Below, one piece after another: positions 9,298-19,701 of a stretch of DNA of 64,000 nt. Every line of letters begins with the position of its first letter. Position 1 is the first letter of the stretch. The notes under the pieces are model-generated. The model saw only the letters and a program-made list of their open reading frames with translations, was not told the origin of the DNA and did no database searches. This stretch comes from Rouxiella sp. S1S-2. Lineage in GTDB: Bacteria > Pseudomonadota > Gammaproteobacteria > Enterobacterales > Enterobacteriaceae. The position numbers and the translations under genes were made by a program. The DNA lies in assembly GCF_009208105.1 (NCBI RefSeq), contig NZ_WFKL01000001.1, positions 992,001-1,056,000 of the forward strand, read 5' to 3'.

Positions 9298-10251
9298 TTA
9301 ACGTGCTGCGAGACGGACTTCGATGGCATCCATCAGCATTCCGGTAATGGAGATATCCGGGAATGCGGCTTCGATTTCACGTACACAGGTTGGGCTGGTC
9401 ACGTTAATTTCGGTCAGACGATCGCCGATGATGTCCAGGCCGACAAAGATTAGGCCTTTTTTCTTCAACGTAGGAGCAACGGCGCGCGCAATTGCCCAAT
9501 CGCTTTCACTTAACGGACGCGCTTCGCCACGGCCACCGGCGGCCAGGTTGCCACGGGTTTCGCCCTGTGAAGGGATCCGCGCTAGGCAGTAGGGCACAGG
9601 CTCGCCGTCGACAACCAGAACGCGCTTGTCGCCGTCTTTAATGGCGGGCAGGTAATTTTGCGCCATGCAATAGCGGCTGCCGTGTTCGGTCAGGGTTTCA
9701 ATTACCACCGATACGTTGGCGTCTTCCGGCTTGAGACGGAAAATCGACGCGCCACCCATGCCGTCGAGCGGCTTGAGGATGACGTCGGTATGTTCTTTGT
9801 AAAAAGTTTTCAACTGGGAAGCATTACGCGTGACCAGCGTGTCCGGCGTTAATTCAGGGAACCAGGCGGTGAACAGCTTTTCGTTACAGTCGCGCAGGCT
9901 CTGCGGTTTATTAACGATTAGCGTGCCTTTCTCTTCTGCGCGCTCAAGAATATAGGTCGCGTAGATAAACTCGGTGTCAAACGGCGGATCTTTTCGCATC
10001 AGCACAACGTCGAGGTCATGCAGCGCGATGTCCTGCTCGTCGCCGAACTGATACCAGTTTTCGTAATCTTGCTTAACCAGCAGCTTGCGGGTTTGTGCAC
10101 GACCTTCTCCGCCGCGCAGATAAAGAGAGTTCATCTCCATATAATGCAGTTCATAGCCGCGACGCTGAGCTTCCAGCAACATGGCGAAGCTGGTGTCTTT
10201 CTTGATATTGATGGATGAAATCGGGTCCATCACGATGCCAAGCTTAATCAT
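9298..10251 (-). CDS. gshB: Glutathione synthetase
   Basis: ATP-grasp enzyme that joins gamma-glutamylcysteine and glycine in the second step of glutathione synthesis. The 317 residues show the N-terminal GIVMDPISSINIKKDTS segment, RKDPPFDTEFIYATYILE near residue 86, LKPLDGMGGASIFR for nucleotide binding near 159-172, and ATP-grasp metal-binding residues in the C-terminal LTEINVTSPTCVREIE. It lies 23 bases downstream of rsmE on the same strand, which suggests an rsmE-gshB operon. Confidence 0.96.
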   Translation of the reverse strand: MIKLGIVMDPISSINIKKDTSFAMLLEAQRRGYELHYMEMNSLYLRGGEGRAQTRKLLVKQDYENWYQFGDEQDIALHDLDVVLMRKDPPFDTEFIYATYILERAEEKGTLIVNKPQSLRDCNEKLFTAWFPELTPDTLVTRNASQLKTFYKEHTDVILKPLDGMGGASIFRLKPEDANVSVVIETLTEHGSRYCMAQNYLPAIKDGDKRVLVVDGEPVPYCLARIPSQGETRGNLAAGGRGEARPLSESDWAIARAVAPTLKKKGLIFVGLDIIGDRLTEINVTSPTCVREIEAAFPDISITGMLMDAIEVRLAAR

Positions 10252-10274
10252 CTTCTCTCCTTTAGAGACGGCTT

Positions 10275-11006
10275 CTAGCCCAAGTCGCCAAAACGCACCT
10301 GCAGGGCGGTTATGGCGGTGAGCGCTGTAGTTTCTGTGCGTAAAACGCGCGGTCCCAACAGGATATCAGTAAATCCGTAACCCGTGGTCATCGCAATTTC
10401 GTCGGCGGAAAGCCCGCCTTCAGGACCAATCAATAATCGCACACGTTCTACCGGCAGTGGCAGCGTATTTATGCTGTGGCTGGCGCGAGGGTGTAAATTT
10501 AGCTTCAAACTGTTGTCCGGCTCGGCGCACCACTGCTCGAGCGACATCGCTTCACGTATTTCAGGCACGCGGTTTCTTCCGCACTGCTCACAGGCGGCAA
10601 TGGCGATTTTTTGCCACTGTTGCAGCTTTTTGGCCAGCCTTTCGCCGTCCAGTTTAACGCCACAGCGCTCTGAAAACAGCGGCGTGATGGTGTTTACGCC
10701 CAGTTCGATAGATTTTTGGATGGTGAATTCCATCTTCTCACCGCGAGAAATAACCTGACCGAGATGCAGATTTAGCGGTGATTCATTATCGGCCAACTCT
10801 GCGTCGGCAAGCTGCACGTGTACGCTTTTCTTGTCAACGCGCGTGATGTTGGCGTTGAACACTTGATTTGAACCGTCGAACAGCTGAACGTGCTGACCCG
10901 GCTGCATGCGCAGCACGCGGCCTACGTGGTTAGCGGCGTCTTCGCTCAGTGCGACTTCGCTGTGCGCGATAAGTTGCTCGGGGTGATAAATGCGCGGTAT
11001 TCGCAT
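10275..11006 (-). CDS. rsmE: 16S rRNA (uracil1498-N3)-methyltransferase
   Basis: SPOUT-class methyltransferase that makes m3U1498 in the 30S decoding region. The 243-residue protein has the N-terminal PUA-like region ([12 protein letters not shown]), a [19 protein letters not shown] segment near residue 115, [10 protein letters not shown] near 193 in the knotted SAM site, and a C-terminal [16 protein letters not shown]. It is followed closely by gshB. Two hairpins separate it from endA upstream. Confidence 0.95.
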   Translation of the reverse strand: MRIPRIYHPEQLIAHSEVALSEDAANHVGRVLRMQPGQHVQLFDGSNQVFNANITRVDKKSVHVQLADAELADNESPLNLHLGQVISRGEKMEFTIQKSIELGVNTITPLFSERCGVKLDGERLAKKLQQWQKIAIAACEQCGRNRVPEIREAMSLEQWCAEPDNSLKLNLHPRASHSINTLPLPVERVRLLIGPEGGLSADEIAMTTGYGFTDILLGPRVLRTETTALTAITALQVRFGDLG

Positions 11007-11042
11007 GTGACACGGTGGTCCTTATGTAGTCCTAAAATACAA

Positions 11043-11062
11043 AACAGCGCCTTGGCGCTGTT
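11043..11062 (-). terminator. Terminator after endA
   Basis: AACAGCGCC and GGCGCTGTT pair perfectly around two bases. On the minus strand the stem runs into TTTTGTATTTTAGG, as expected for the end of the endA transcript. Confidence 0.7.
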
Positions 11063-11066
11063 AAGC

Positions 11067-11101
11067 AGCACGCTCGGCTGTTCATCAAGACGGAGCGTGC
11101 T
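11067..11101. repeat. Second hairpin downstream of endA
   Basis: AGCACGCTC and GAGCGTGCT form a perfect 9-bp stem with a 17-base loop between the endA stop and its terminator. It may stabilise the 3' end of the endA mRNA. Confidence 0.45.
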
Positions 11102-11130
11102 TGGCAAGCAGAGCTGGGAGATATAGTAGG

Positions 11131-11847
11131 TTAGCTGTTTCCCCGCTGGCAAGCCTGCTGAACATAGTTGTTATGATTCCCCTGCACCGCGGCAATACGA
11201 TTATCGCGTTCACACTCCCACGGGGTGACCGGATAGAGCTTGTCCCAAGCGGTAAATAGCTGCGTTTGCTGGCGTGACAGGCTGAGTTGATAGCGGTCGC
11301 GCATATAAAAATAGGTGCGGGCAATGGCACCGCGAGCGCGAGCGGGAGGCTCCGCAGCCTTGTTTTTGAAATCAACTTTCATCTCGCAGCGGCCATACTG
11401 GTCGGCAGGCGCATTCCACTGACTGTACTGAAAGTTGTTGCGATCGCCATTCACTTCACCGATTGCGGGCTGCAGATTATGCAGGTCCGTTTCAATCTGG
11501 CGATAGCCTGCGTCTTTTGCACAATTTTTTCTGCCGCCGTTTTGCCAGCACTGACGCTGGTGGCCAAACTCCCACGCCGGAACCACGTGTTCCCATTCAA
11601 TGCGTTCGGCTCGTTGGGCACTTTTGCGCGGAACATAGCCGCAGGATTGCAGGTCCGGCGTGCCTTTTTTACCGGTCCAGCTGACTTTGCAGCCACAGTA
11701 AAAAGTCGGTGCATCGTGATTTATTTTTACCGCCGCGGCCTTCGCCTGGCTGAAATTATTGATTTTTATATCGTCGTTTGAACGACCAAGCGAGCTAAAA
11801 GAGGAGAAAGCGATGAGTGACAACAACAGCCCGATTTTGCGAGACAT
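11131..11847 (-). CDS. endA: Periplasmic endonuclease I
   Basis: Periplasmic DNA-specific endonuclease that makes double-strand breaks. From the ATG at 11847 it is 238 residues, close to the 235 of E. coli EndA, with a hydrophobic signal peptide ([16 protein letters not shown]). The mature part has conserved disulphide cysteines (YCGCK, LQSCGY, QRQCW, CAKD) and the beta-beta-alpha-metal active-site region [13 protein letters not shown]. The frame continues 17 codons upstream to another ATG at 11898. The shorter start gives a better signal peptide, but its ribosome site is weak, so the exact start is not certain. Confidence 0.93.
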   Translation of the reverse strand: MSRKIGLLLSLIAFSSFSSLGRSNDDIKINNFSQAKAAAVKINHDAPTFYCGCKVSWTGKKGTPDLQSCGYVPRKSAQRAERIEWEHVVPAWEFGHQRQCWQNGGRKNCAKDAGYRQIETDLHNLQPAIGEVNGDRNNFQYSQWNAPADQYGRCEMKVDFKNKAAEPPARARGAIARTYFYMRDRYQLSLSRQQTQLFTAWDKLYPVTPWECERDNRIAAVQGNHNNYVQQACQRGNS

Positions 11848-11968
11848 ATTCCAGAACAGCCTAATAACTAAAAGCAGGCAGGGTAGCGGATGCCCCACGC
11901 GCTATCAATGAGATAATAGATATATTTTAACGAGTTAGGCGCTGCGGTTAGGCAATGCTTTTAGCGCT

Positions 11969-12475
11969 TTAATGGCTTTTGAAACGCAGTATCGTACCGC
12001 AGTGGCTGCAGCGATATTCAGCCTCTTTGCGCATTACCTTATTATGACGACGTACCGTTAGCTGATGATCACGGCACTCGCACAGATAGGGGTAGGTTTT
12101 GCTCTGCACCGAGGTGACGGTGAACGGGTGCGTGCGGCGGGGGGGAACGCCTAAAATTGACTCCATCATCCAGCGCCATTCTTTCCCGTGTGGAGCAGCG
12201 GCGCGACCAAAACGGCGATAAACCAGCAAATGGGCCAGTTCGTGTGGCACCACTTCATCGATAAATTGTTGCTGATTTTCTATCAACAGCACCGGATTGA
12301 GCCGTATCTGCCAATATTGCAGGTAGGCAGTGCCAGCGCTGGTGCCGCGTTGCTGATAGTTGATTTCAGGCTCTGGATAGGTGGTATCCAGCTTCTGGTT
12401 AGCAAGTTGCAGTTTTTCTCGCATACAGCGCATAACAGCTTGTTGCAAGGCTATGGGGAGTCTGGTGCTTTTCAT
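11969..12475 (-). CDS. sprT: SprT family zinc metalloprotease-like protein
   Basis: SprT-family protein of unknown substrate; eukaryotic relatives (SPRTN) cleave DNA-protein crosslinks. The 168 residues contain the zinc-binding HELAH motif at 78-82 in [10 protein letters not shown], a conserved [14 protein letters not shown] segment, and a C-terminal zinc-ribbon formed by CECRDH and CSHC. The chosen start matches E. coli (MKTSRLPIA); an ATG four codons upstream at 12487 is an alternative. In E. coli it also lies between endA and galP. Confidence 0.93.
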   Translation of the reverse strand: MKSTRLPIALQQAVMRCMREKLQLANQKLDTTYPEPEINYQQRGTSAGTAYLQYWQIRLNPVLLIENQQQFIDEVVPHELAHLLVYRRFGRAAAPHGKEWRWMMESILGVPPRRTHPFTVTSVQSKTYPYLCECRDHQLTVRRHNKVMRKEAEYRCSHCGTILRFKSH

Positions 12476-12532
12476 GTTTTTAAGCATAAATCCGACAGCA
12501 AGGTTTGTGCAAGAACATTGGTGGGCAAAAAA

Positions 12533-12559
12533 ATAAAGGCACTCAATGAGTGCCTTTAT
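12533..12559 (-). terminator. Terminator after galP
   Basis: A near-perfect palindrome (ATAAAGGCACTCA and its complement) followed on the minus strand by a run of seven T residues. It ends the galP transcript and separates it from sprT. Confidence 0.85.
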
Positions 12560-12586
12560 GGATGTTATGCAACAAGCCCGAGTGTG

Positions 12587-13984
12587 TTATTCACCGATGT
12601 TTTTCAGCGCTTTACCGCTCATCAGGTTACGCTCGATATGTTCCAGAGAAACGTTTTTGGTTTCAGGAATAAGCGCCAGGGTGATGAAGATAAACACCAG
12701 ATTCAGCGCGCCATAGACCCAGAAGGTATTGGCGTTGCCCAGATTGTCGAGCATGGTCAGGAAGGTTGCACCGACGATCATGTTAGCAATCCAGTTGGTG
12801 GCCGTTGAAACGGTGATACCGAAATCACGGCCTTTAAGCGGCTGAATTTCAGAACACAGTACCCAAATCAACGGCCCGGCGCTCATTGCGAAGCCGACAA
12901 TAAACATCAGCAGCATGGCGATAGAGAAGTATTTGGCACCCATGGACTCTACGCCAATGTGCAGCATGGTGCCCAACACGCCCATACCTACTGCCATGAC
13001 CAGGAAGCCCAGAATCAGCGTAGGCTTGCGTCCCCAGCGGTCAACCAGGCCGATGGCGATAAAGGTGGCCAATACGTTAACCAGACCGACGATAACCGTG
13101 CCCCACATCTGCTGTGAATTGCTGGCAAAACCAGCCAGACCGAAGATTTTTGGTGCGTAGTACATGATGACGTTCATGCCGGTAAACTGCTGCATGACCT
13201 GTAGCAGAACACCGAGGTACACAGCGCGGCGGAAGTTTTTGTTGGCCGTAAACAGTGACCAGCCGCCTTGTTTCACTTTCAGGCTTTCACGGATTTCATT
13301 CAGCTCTTTTTTGGCCTGCTCGCTGGTGTCGCGCAGTTTTTCGAGCACGCGACGTGCTTTATCATCGTTGCCACGGGCCGCCAACCAGCGCGGACTGTCC
13401 GGCAGGAAGAACACGCCAACCAGCAGCAGCAGGGCCGGAATAGTGATAACGCCCAGCATCCAGCGCCATGCGCCGGTGTAGCTGAAGCCGGTATCAGACA
13501 GATAGGCCGCCAGAATACCGATGGTTATCATCAGCTGATACATTGAAATCATGCTGCCACGAATTTTTTCAGGCGCAATTTCAGAAAGATACAGCGGTGC
13601 GGTATAAGAGGCTACGCCGACTGCCAAGCCCAGCAGCACGCGCGCAACAATCAGAACGTCAGTATTGGGTGACAGGGCCGAAGCCAGTGAGCCGATGACG
13701 AACAGCACGGCACCGATCATCAGACTATACTTACGACCAATACGGAAGTTCATCCAACCACTGCCGACGGCACCTACTGCGGCGCCAAACATCATGGAGC
13801 TGACGACCCACTCCTGCTCATGGCTGGAAATTTGGAAATCGTGACTGATAAACGGAAGGGCGCCTGCTATGACCCCGATGTCCAGACCGAACAGCAGCCC
13901 AGCCAATGCGGCGAGAAAACAGACAAAAAAAGTCACACTCTTGTTAGAGCGCTTCCCTGTCTTATATGACGTTGAGTTACTCAT
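12587..13984 (-). CDS. galP: Galactose:H+ symporter GalP
   Basis: Major-facilitator sugar/proton symporter of the inner membrane, importing galactose and to a lesser extent glucose. The 465 residues closely follow E. coli GalP. Twelve transmembrane segments are evident, with the sugar-porter signatures GRKYSLM after helix 2, [20 protein letters not shown] at the end of helix 6, [14 protein letters not shown] in helix 7, DRWGRKP, and PETK at the C-terminus. Two Gal-repressor-type operators upstream suggest induction by galactose. It gains interest beside the lac genes further along, since lactose hydrolysis yields galactose. Confidence 0.96.
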   Translation of the reverse strand: MSNSTSYKTGKRSNKSVTFFVCFLAALAGLLFGLDIGVIAGALPFISHDFQISSHEQEWVVSSMMFGAAVGAVGSGWMNFRIGRKYSLMIGAVLFVIGSLASALSPNTDVLIVARVLLGLAVGVASYTAPLYLSEIAPEKIRGSMISMYQLMITIGILAAYLSDTGFSYTGAWRWMLGVITIPALLLLVGVFFLPDSPRWLAARGNDDKARRVLEKLRDTSEQAKKELNEIRESLKVKQGGWSLFTANKNFRRAVYLGVLLQVMQQFTGMNVIMYYAPKIFGLAGFASNSQQMWGTVIVGLVNVLATFIAIGLVDRWGRKPTLILGFLVMAVGMGVLGTMLHIGVESMGAKYFSIAMLLMFIVGFAMSAGPLIWVLCSEIQPLKGRDFGITVSTATNWIANMIVGATFLTMLDNLGNANTFWVYGALNLVFIFITLALIPETKNVSLEHIERNLMSGKALKNIGE

Positions 13985-14067
13985 CCTGCCTCCGAAAAAT
14001 GGCTATAATACTTTGCCAGCTATGTTATTTGCCCTTGCACCGCCATAAAGTGCGCCAGATCACAGAG

Positions 14068-14083
14068 TTGTAATCGCTTACAC
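14068..14083. promoter_or_regulatory. GalR/GalS-type operator 1 upstream of galP
   Basis: TTGTAATCGCTTACAC differs from the GalR/GalS consensus GTGTAANCGNTTNCAC only at the first base. It lies 84 bases upstream of the galP start. A CRP-like sequence (AGTGC-N6-TCACA, 8 of 10 matches) lies at about 14049-14064, directly next to it. Confidence 0.7.
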
Positions 14084-14251
14084 TTAAACGTACGTGGACA
14101 AACGGGTTCTGGCGAGCTCTTTTATGACTTTGTCTAGGTGGGCGCGTTAGCGATGTAGAGTTTTAGTCTATCCCTTGATTTAAATCAATCAATTCCTGAG
14201 AAACTGTTAGTGATTATTTCTGTAATTAACTAATTAGTAAGCATTTATATT

Positions 14252-14267
14252 CTGTAACCGTTTTCAT
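14252..14267. promoter_or_regulatory. GalR/GalS-type operator 2 upstream of galP
   Basis: CTGTAACCGTTTTCAT matches the GalR/GalS consensus at all but the first and last bases. Its centre is 184 bp from operator 1, a spacing that would allow repression by DNA looping as at E. coli gal operons. Confidence 0.6.
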
Positions 14268-14313
14268 TTTAGCCTAATTCTTAATGCTAGCGTGACGTTA
14301 TTGGGCATAAAAA

Positions 14314-14338
14314 AACCCCGCCGTCTAAGGGCAGGGTT
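14314..14338 (-). terminator. Terminator after metK
   Basis: AACCCCGCC and GGCAGGGTT pair with one mismatch, and on the minus strand the stem is followed by a run of T residues. It is 38 bases past the metK stop. Confidence 0.75.
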
Positions 14339-14375
14339 GTGTTGTTGACTGAGGCGCATTACACCGTCGAACCCA

Positions 14376-15527
14376 TTATAGGCCGGCGGCTTCACGCAGC
14401 TGAGCGGCTTTGTCGGTTTTTTCCCAAGGGAAATGTTCACGACCGAAGTGACCATAAGCAGCCGTTTCTTTATAGATTGGGTGCAGCAGATCAAGCATCT
14501 GAATCAAACCGTATGGGCGCAGGTCGAAGAACTCGCGAACCAGCAGAGTCAGCTGTTCGTTAGAGATTTTACCCGTGCCGAAGGTTTCAACCATGATAGA
14601 GGTCGGTTCTGCAACGCCGATAGCGTAGGAAACCTGGATTTCACAACGGTCAGCCAGGCCAGCGGCAACGATGTTTTTCGCAACGTAGCGTGCGGCATAA
14701 GCAGCAGAACGGTCAACCTTGGAAGGATCCTTACCAGAGAAAGCACCGCCGCCGTGACGCGCCATACCGCCGTAGGTATCAACGATAATTTTACGACCGG
14801 TCAGACCGCAGTCACCCATTGGGCCACCAATAACAAAACGGCCAGTCGGGTTGATATGGAATTTGGTAGAAGCGTTCAGCCATTCGGTAGGCAGAACCGG
14901 CTTGATGATTTCTTCCATCACGGCTTCTTGCAGATCTTTCAGGTTAACGTCTTCAGAGTGCTGAGTAGACAGCACAACGGCGTCAATACCGACGATTTTG
15001 CCATCGTCATACTGGAAAGTGATCTGACTTTTTGCATCCGGACGCAGCCAAGGCAGTGAGCCTGATTTGCGCACTGCGGCCTGTTGCTGCACTAAACGGT
15101 GTGCGTAGGTCACGGGTGCTGGCATCAACACGTCGGTTTCGTTGGTCGCATAACCAAACATTAGGCCCTGGTCGCCAGCGCCTTGCTCAAGGGGATCGCT
15201 GCGGTCAACGCCCTGATTGATATCAGGAGATTGCTTACCAATGGCGCTCAGCACGGCGCAAGAGTTGGCGTCAAAGCCCATTTCAGAGTTGACGTATCCG
15301 ATTTCACGGATGGTATTACGGGTAATCTCTTCGATGTCTACCCAAGCGCTGGTGGTCACTTCGCCCCCCACTAAAACCATACCGGTTTTAACGTAGGTTT
15401 CGCACGCTACGCGCGCTTTTGGATCTTGTTCTAAAATCGCGTCGAGAACGGCATCAGAGATTTGGTCTGCGATTTTGTCTGGATGTCCTTCTGAAACAGA
15501 TTCGGACGTAAAGAGGTGTTTAGCCAT
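14376..15527 (-). CDS. metK: S-adenosylmethionine synthetase
   Basis: Makes S-adenosylmethionine from methionine and ATP. The 383-residue protein has the N-terminal [13 protein letters not shown] with catalytic His15, the [11 protein letters not shown] signature near residue 117, the [16 protein letters not shown] signature near 265, and a C-terminal end matching E. coli. The gene is single and ends at its own terminator. Sequence resembling MetJ boxes lies about 135-160 bases upstream of the start. Confidence 0.97.
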   Translation of the reverse strand: MAKHLFTSESVSEGHPDKIADQISDAVLDAILEQDPKARVACETYVKTGMVLVGGEVTTSAWVDIEEITRNTIREIGYVNSEMGFDANSCAVLSAIGKQSPDINQGVDRSDPLEQGAGDQGLMFGYATNETDVLMPAPVTYAHRLVQQQAAVRKSGSLPWLRPDAKSQITFQYDDGKIVGIDAVVLSTQHSEDVNLKDLQEAVMEEIIKPVLPTEWLNASTKFHINPTGRFVIGGPMGDCGLTGRKIIVDTYGGMARHGGGAFSGKDPSKVDRSAAYAARYVAKNIVAAGLADRCEIQVSYAIGVAEPTSIMVETFGTGKISNEQLTLLVREFFDLRPYGLIQMLDLLHPIYKETAAYGHFGREHFPWEKTDKAAQLREAAGL

Positions 15528-16258
15528 TATCTTCTTTACCTTTCATACGACGGTTAGAGATTGCTGCCAAACTAGGCAACTTGAAAAAGGACAGATTTGA
15601 AGCCCATCCTGAAGCCGTTTGACGGTTTGTCAGAGTATACTCCAAATCGCTTTGGGTATGGACGGATTAACATCTGGATGGCTATTTTAGGACAGCTTTT
15701 AATGTGATTGCCAGCCCTTTTTTACTGCAGTCGTATTCATATTGTGCCGAATTTGCGTGACATTCACTGTTCGAAACAGCTTTGACCTCATTTTCATTTT
15801 GCATTTTTACAGGGTTATCGGTATAAACGCCCCCGCGCTGCCATCTTTCATCTTTAGGCGATTACGCAGCGTATTCCAGTAATTACTGTTCTCTTTTGCC
15901 CTATATTTGGCTGGATGCTCGCACTTTTGCGTGGCACCTGTGGAGGTGGTTAGGTTAATGACCCACTTTTTACCGCTTGTTACATTTCAACAGCATCCCC
16001 AGCAGACGCATTTAATTTCTGCGTCCCACCACTGTGAAAAAATTCTGTCATCTATCCGATGTTATAAACAGCGTGTCTCTACACGGCTGTCTTATAGACA
16101 GGTCAGTCACAGACATCTCGGCGCTACTCAAGATTCTCGGGCCGGCTAAACGCCATTTTCCCCCAAATTATTGATGTAGCCTGCGACCTTTGGGGGCAGT
16201 TCTCCCATGGTTTCTTCTGACTCGCTCCACGGAGTCTGACAACGTGATTTACAATTAT
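15528..16258. other. Long metK-speA intergenic region
   Basis: About 730 bases without a convincing gene before the YqgB-like frame. It must hold the metK promoter on the left and the speA promoter and leader on the right. A small hairpin CTGTC-TTATA-GACAG occurs at about 16088-16102. An open frame at 15907-16149 (80 codons) is rich in His and Ser and resembles no family I know; I do not call it. Confidence 0.5.
15661..15685. promoter_or_regulatory. Possible tandem met boxes upstream of metK
   Basis: On the minus strand three adjacent octamers, AGCCATCC, AGATGTTA and ATCCGTCC, each match the MetJ consensus AGACGTCT at 5 of 8 positions. Tandem weak boxes are typical of MetJ-repressed promoters. 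This was scored by eye only. Confidence 0.4.
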
Positions 16259-16402
16259 ATGAGTGAACAACTTTTTTTCAGGGTTGAGCGTCCGGTTTTT
16301 GCTGCGCGTTTCTCGGCTTTGTCTGGGTTGTTCTCACCTGTTGTTACTGCGATAGTGGCTGGCCATGCTGTCAGTGTAGAAAAGGGTATTAACTATGTCT
16401 GA
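16259..16402 (+). CDS. yqgB: YqgB-like small protein overlapping speA
   Basis: A 47-codon frame ending eight bases inside speA. Without gaps it aligns with the E. coli YqgB sequence as I remember it: ER at residues 10-11, GL at 23-24, S at 26 and AIV at 31-33 fall at identical positions. yqgB is also immediately upstream of speA in E. coli, where it is an acid-stress small protein. The ATG at 16259 has a poor ribosome site; a GTG five codons upstream (16244) is preceded by GGAG and may be the true start. Overlap with speA suggests translational coupling. Confidence 0.55.
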   Translation: MSEQLFFRVERPVFAARFSALSGLFSPVVTAIVAGHAVSVEKGINYV

Positions 16403-18380
16403 TGACATGCATTCCCACCGTCCGTCTCATGCGGGCGACAGTGTTTCTTTGCGCTCCATGCAGGAGGTTGCCGTGAACGACCGTGATGCCAGCAAAATGC
16501 TGCGCACTTATAACGTTGCCTATTGGGGCAATAATTATTACGACGTCAATGAGTTAGGTCATATCAGCGTCTGTCCCGATCCGGACGTACCTGAAGCTCG
16601 CGTCGACCTGGCACAGCTGGTTAAAGACTTGCGTGAGCAGGACGGTCAACGTCTGCCTGCGCTGTTCTGTTTCCCACAAATTTTACAACACCGTCTGCGC
16701 TCGATTAACGGAGCGTTTAAGCGCGCCCGTGAGTCATTTGGCTACGAGGGTGACTATTTCCTGGTTTATCCCATCAAGGTAAACCAGCACCGTCGCGTGA
16801 TTGAATCACTGGTTGAATCCGGTGAACCGCTGGGCCTGGAAGCCGGTTCTAAAGCTGAGCTGATGGCCGTTCTGGCGCACGCGGGCATGACCCGTTCGGT
16901 TATCGTGTGTAACGGCTATAAAGACCGTGAATACATTCGCCTGGCGCTGATCGGCGAGAAGCTGGGTCACAAGGTCTATCTGGTTATTGAAAAAATGACC
17001 GAGATTAAGCTGGTGCTTGAAGAAGCCGAGCGCCTGAACGTTATCCCGCGTTTGGGCGTGCGTGCGCGTCTTTCTTCGCAGGGTTCCGGCAAGTGGCAGT
17101 CAAGCGGCGGCGAGAAGTCCAAATTTGGTTTGGCGGCGGCGCAGGTGCTGCAGCTGGTAGAAATGCTGCGTGACGCAGACCGTCTCGACAGTCTGCAATT
17201 GCTGCACTTCCATCTCGGCTCACAGCTGTCGAACATTCGCGACATTTCTACCGGCGTACGTGAGTCTGCGCGTTTCTACGTTGAGCTGCACAAACTGGGC
17301 GTGAACATTCAGTGCTTCGACGTCGGCGGCGGTTTGGGCGTGGACTATGAAGGTACGCGTTCGCAGTCTGACTGCTCGGTTAACTATGGTTTGAACGAAT
17401 ACGCCAACAACGTTATCTGGGGTATTGGCGACGCCTGTAATGAGCACGGCCTGCCGCACCCAACGGTGATAACCGAGTCGGGACGTGCGGTTACCGCACA
17501 CCATACGGTGCTGGTTTCCAACGTCATTGGCGTTGAGCGTAATGAATTTACGCCGCCGGTGGCACCTGCTGAAGACGCACCGCGTGCGCTGCTGAGCCTG
17601 TGGGACACCTGGAACGAAATGCACGACCCAGAGAACCGTCGTTCTCTGCGCGAGTGGTTGCATGATTGCCAGATGGACTTGCACGACGTTCACTCGCAGT
17701 ATGCGCACGGTATTCTCGACCTGACCCAGCGCGCCTGGGCGGAAGAAATCTACCTCAATATCTGTAACGTTATTCAGAAGCAGCTCGACCCGAGCAACCG
17801 TGCGCACCGTCCTATCATTGACGAGCTGCAGGAGCGCATGGCCGACAAACTTTACGTTAACTTCTCGCTGTTCCAGTCAATGCCGGACGCCTGGGGTATT
17901 GACCAGCTGTTCCCGGTTCTGCCGCTGGAAGGTCTCGACAAGCCACCGGTTGGCCGCGCCGTGCTGCTCGACATCACCTGCGACTCCGACGGCACTATTG
18001 ATCACTACGTTGACGGTGACGGTGTGGCAACCACCATGCCAATGCCGCCGTACGATCCTGAAAATCCGCCGGCGCTGGGCTTCTTTATGGTGGGCGCCTA
18101 CCAGGAAATTCTTGGCAACATGCACAACCTGTTCGGCGATACCGCAGCGGTAGACGTGTTTGTTTTTCCTGACGGCAGCGTTGAAGTGCAGCAGTCCGAC
18201 GAAGGCGATACCGTGGCCGACATGCTGGAATACGTGCAGTTGGACCCGAACGTTCTGCTGGCCCGTTTTCGTGACCAGGTTAAAGAAACCGACCTCGATG
18301 CAGGACTTCAGGCGCAGTTTATCGAAGAGTTCGAGAGCGGTCTGTACGGTTACACTTATTTAGAAGACGACAACATTTAA
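16395..18380 (+). CDS. speA: Biosynthetic arginine decarboxylase
   Basis: PLP enzyme converting arginine to agmatine, the first step of the agmatine route to putrescine. The 661 residues match E. coli SpeA. The PLP lysine is K128 in VYPIKVNQH, the glycine-rich phosphate loop is [13 protein letters not shown], and the active-site cysteine lies in [14 protein letters not shown] near residue 525. The C-terminus ends in [13 protein letters not shown]. Its start overlaps the YqgB-like frame. speB follows after 67 bases containing a hairpin, giving the full arginine-to-putrescine route in one place. Confidence 0.97.
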   Translation: MSDDMHSHRPSHAGDSVSLRSMQEVAVNDRDASKMLRTYNVAYWGNNYYDVNELGHISVCPDPDVPEARVDLAQLVKDLREQDGQRLPALFCFPQILQHRLRSINGAFKRARESFGYEGDYFLVYPIKVNQHRRVIESLVESGEPLGLEAGSKAELMAVLAHAGMTRSVIVCNGYKDREYIRLALIGEKLGHKVYLVIEKMTEIKLVLEEAERLNVIPRLGVRARLSSQGSGKWQSSGGEKSKFGLAAAQVLQLVEMLRDADRLDSLQLLHFHLGSQLSNIRDISTGVRESARFYVELHKLGVNIQCFDVGGGLGVDYEGTRSQSDCSVNYGLNEYANNVIWGIGDACNEHGLPHPTVITESGRAVTAHHTVLVSNVIGVERNEFTPPVAPAEDAPRALLSLWDTWNEMHDPENRRSLREWLHDCQMDLHDVHSQYAHGILDLTQRAWAEEIYLNICNVIQKQLDPSNRAHRPIIDELQERMADKLYVNFSLFQSMPDAWGIDQLFPVLPLEGLDKPPVGRAVLLDITCDSDGTIDHYVDGDGVATTMPMPPYDPENPPALGFFMVGAYQEILGNMHNLFGDTAAVDVFVFPDGSVEVQQSDEGDTVADMLEYVQLDPNVLLARFRDQVKETDLDAGLQAQFIEEFESGLYGYTYLEDDNI

Positions 18381-18399
18381 GCAACGGCTGAGAACCATG

Positions 18400-18431
18400 G
18401 CCTCGCGGAACATCACTCGCGCGAGGCTTTT
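18400..18431 (+). terminator. Hairpin between speA and speB
   Basis: GCCTCGCG and CGCGAGGC pair perfectly with 12 bases between, followed by TTTTAT. It could partly terminate speA transcripts and so set lower speB expression. Confidence 0.55.
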
Positions 18432-18447
18432 ATATAAAGGATAAGTT

Positions 18448-19374
18448 ATGAGCACTTTGGGGCATAAGTTTGATAACTCGCTGGTTTCCAACGCGTTTGG
18501 TTTCCTGCGTTTTCCGGTGAATTTTGAGCCATACGACAGCGATGCCGAGTGGGTTATCACCGGTATTCCTTTCGATATGGCCACCTCTGGCCGTTCGGGT
18601 TCACGCCTTGGCCCGGCGGCTATCCGTCAGGTGTCTGTAAATCTCGCCTGGGAAGGCAAGCGCTGGCCGTGGGACTTCGACCTGCGCGACCGCCTGAAAG
18701 TGGTTGACTGCGGCGACGTCGTGTACGAATTCGGCGATGCGCAGAGCCTGGTGAACAACCTGGAAGAGCACGCAGACAAACTGCTGGCCTCCGGTAAACG
18801 CATGCTGTCTTTCGGTGGCGACCACTTTGTGACTCTGCCGCTGCTGCGCTCTCACTTTAAAAAGTTCGGTAAAATGGCGCTGGTTCACTTTGATGCGCAT
18901 ACCGATACTTACTCCAACGGCAGCAAATTTGACCACGGCACTATGTTCTATCATGCGCCGAAAGAGGGTCTGATCTCTGCTGAAAACTCGGTACAGATTG
19001 GTATCCGCACCGAATTTGATAAAGACCTAGGTTTCACCGTATTAGACGCGGCGCAGGTGAATGACCGCACCGTTGACGATATTCTGGCGCAGGTTAAGCA
19101 GATCGTCGGTGATTTGCCGGTTTATCTAAGCTTTGACATCGACTGTCTGGATCCGGCGCACGCTCCGGGAACCGGTACGCCGGTGATTGGCGGACTGACC
19201 TCCGACCGTGCGTTGAAACTGGTGCGTGGCCTGAAAAATCTGGACCTTGACATTGTGGGCATGGACATCGTTGAAGTTGCGCCGGCCTACGACCAGTCAG
19301 AAATTACCGCGTTGGCCGCGGCGACGCTGGCTCTGGAAATGCTTCACGTGCAGGCCGATAAAAAAGGCGAATAA
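18448..19374 (+). CDS. speB: Agmatinase
   Basis: Binuclear manganese ureohydrolase that splits agmatine into putrescine and urea. The 308 residues follow E. coli SpeB. The metal-binding motifs are GGDH near residue 128, DAHTD near 151-155 and SFDIDCLDP near 228-236, with the C-terminal [17 protein letters not shown]. It is downstream of speA and ends at a strong terminator. Confidence 0.97.
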   Translation: MSTLGHKFDNSLVSNAFGFLRFPVNFEPYDSDAEWVITGIPFDMATSGRSGSRLGPAAIRQVSVNLAWEGKRWPWDFDLRDRLKVVDCGDVVYEFGDAQSLVNNLEEHADKLLASGKRMLSFGGDHFVTLPLLRSHFKKFGKMALVHFDAHTDTYSNGSKFDHGTMFYHAPKEGLISAENSVQIGIRTEFDKDLGFTVLDAAQVNDRTVDDILAQVKQIVGDLPVYLSFDIDCLDPAHAPGTGTPVIGGLTSDRALKLVRGLKNLDLDIVGMDIVEVAPAYDQSEITALAAATLALEMLHVQADKKGE

Positions 19375-19406
19375 TTTCTCAGACGCTTGCCGTTAACGAA
19401 AATCAG

Positions 19407-19430
19407 GACCCGGTAATACCGGGTCTTTTT
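19407..19430 (+). terminator. Terminator after speB
   Basis: GACCCGGT and ACCGGGTC pair perfectly around AAT, followed by five T residues. Confidence 0.85.
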
Positions 19431-19701
19431 GTTTCTTTCTGCTTCGATCCCGCCACAAAATTTTCAAAACGGCAGCGAAAGTTTTTATAAAACAACCTGC
19501 CAAACAACATCTCCTTATAAGCCGTGTGCCAAGATTGGTTTTTGCCAGCGGGGGCGATATAGTTGGGTAGACTAAAAACTCTATGCCCCCAGCGCCGCTT
19601 CGATAAGTGTGTTCCGTGCAGTAATAGAGATTGCCGTTTTAATACGTAGTCTGAGAAAATGATTTTTTCGACTGCTTTTTTAATCCGACCTGGAGTAGAA
19701 C
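19431..19701. other. speB-tktA intergenic region
   Basis: About 270 bases holding the tktA promoter and leader. No open frame, tRNA or clear operator was seen. E. coli has extra genes between speB and tktA (for example loiP/yggG) that are not present here. Confidence 0.5.

Noticed and set aside
15907..16149. 80-codon open frame between metK and speA.
   Set aside because: Composition is unlike a protein family I know, no ribosome site is visible, and it lies in a regulatory interval.
17220..17807. 195-codon open frame antisense to speA.
   Set aside because: Shadow of the speA reading frame; it has no ribosome site and no recognisable domain.
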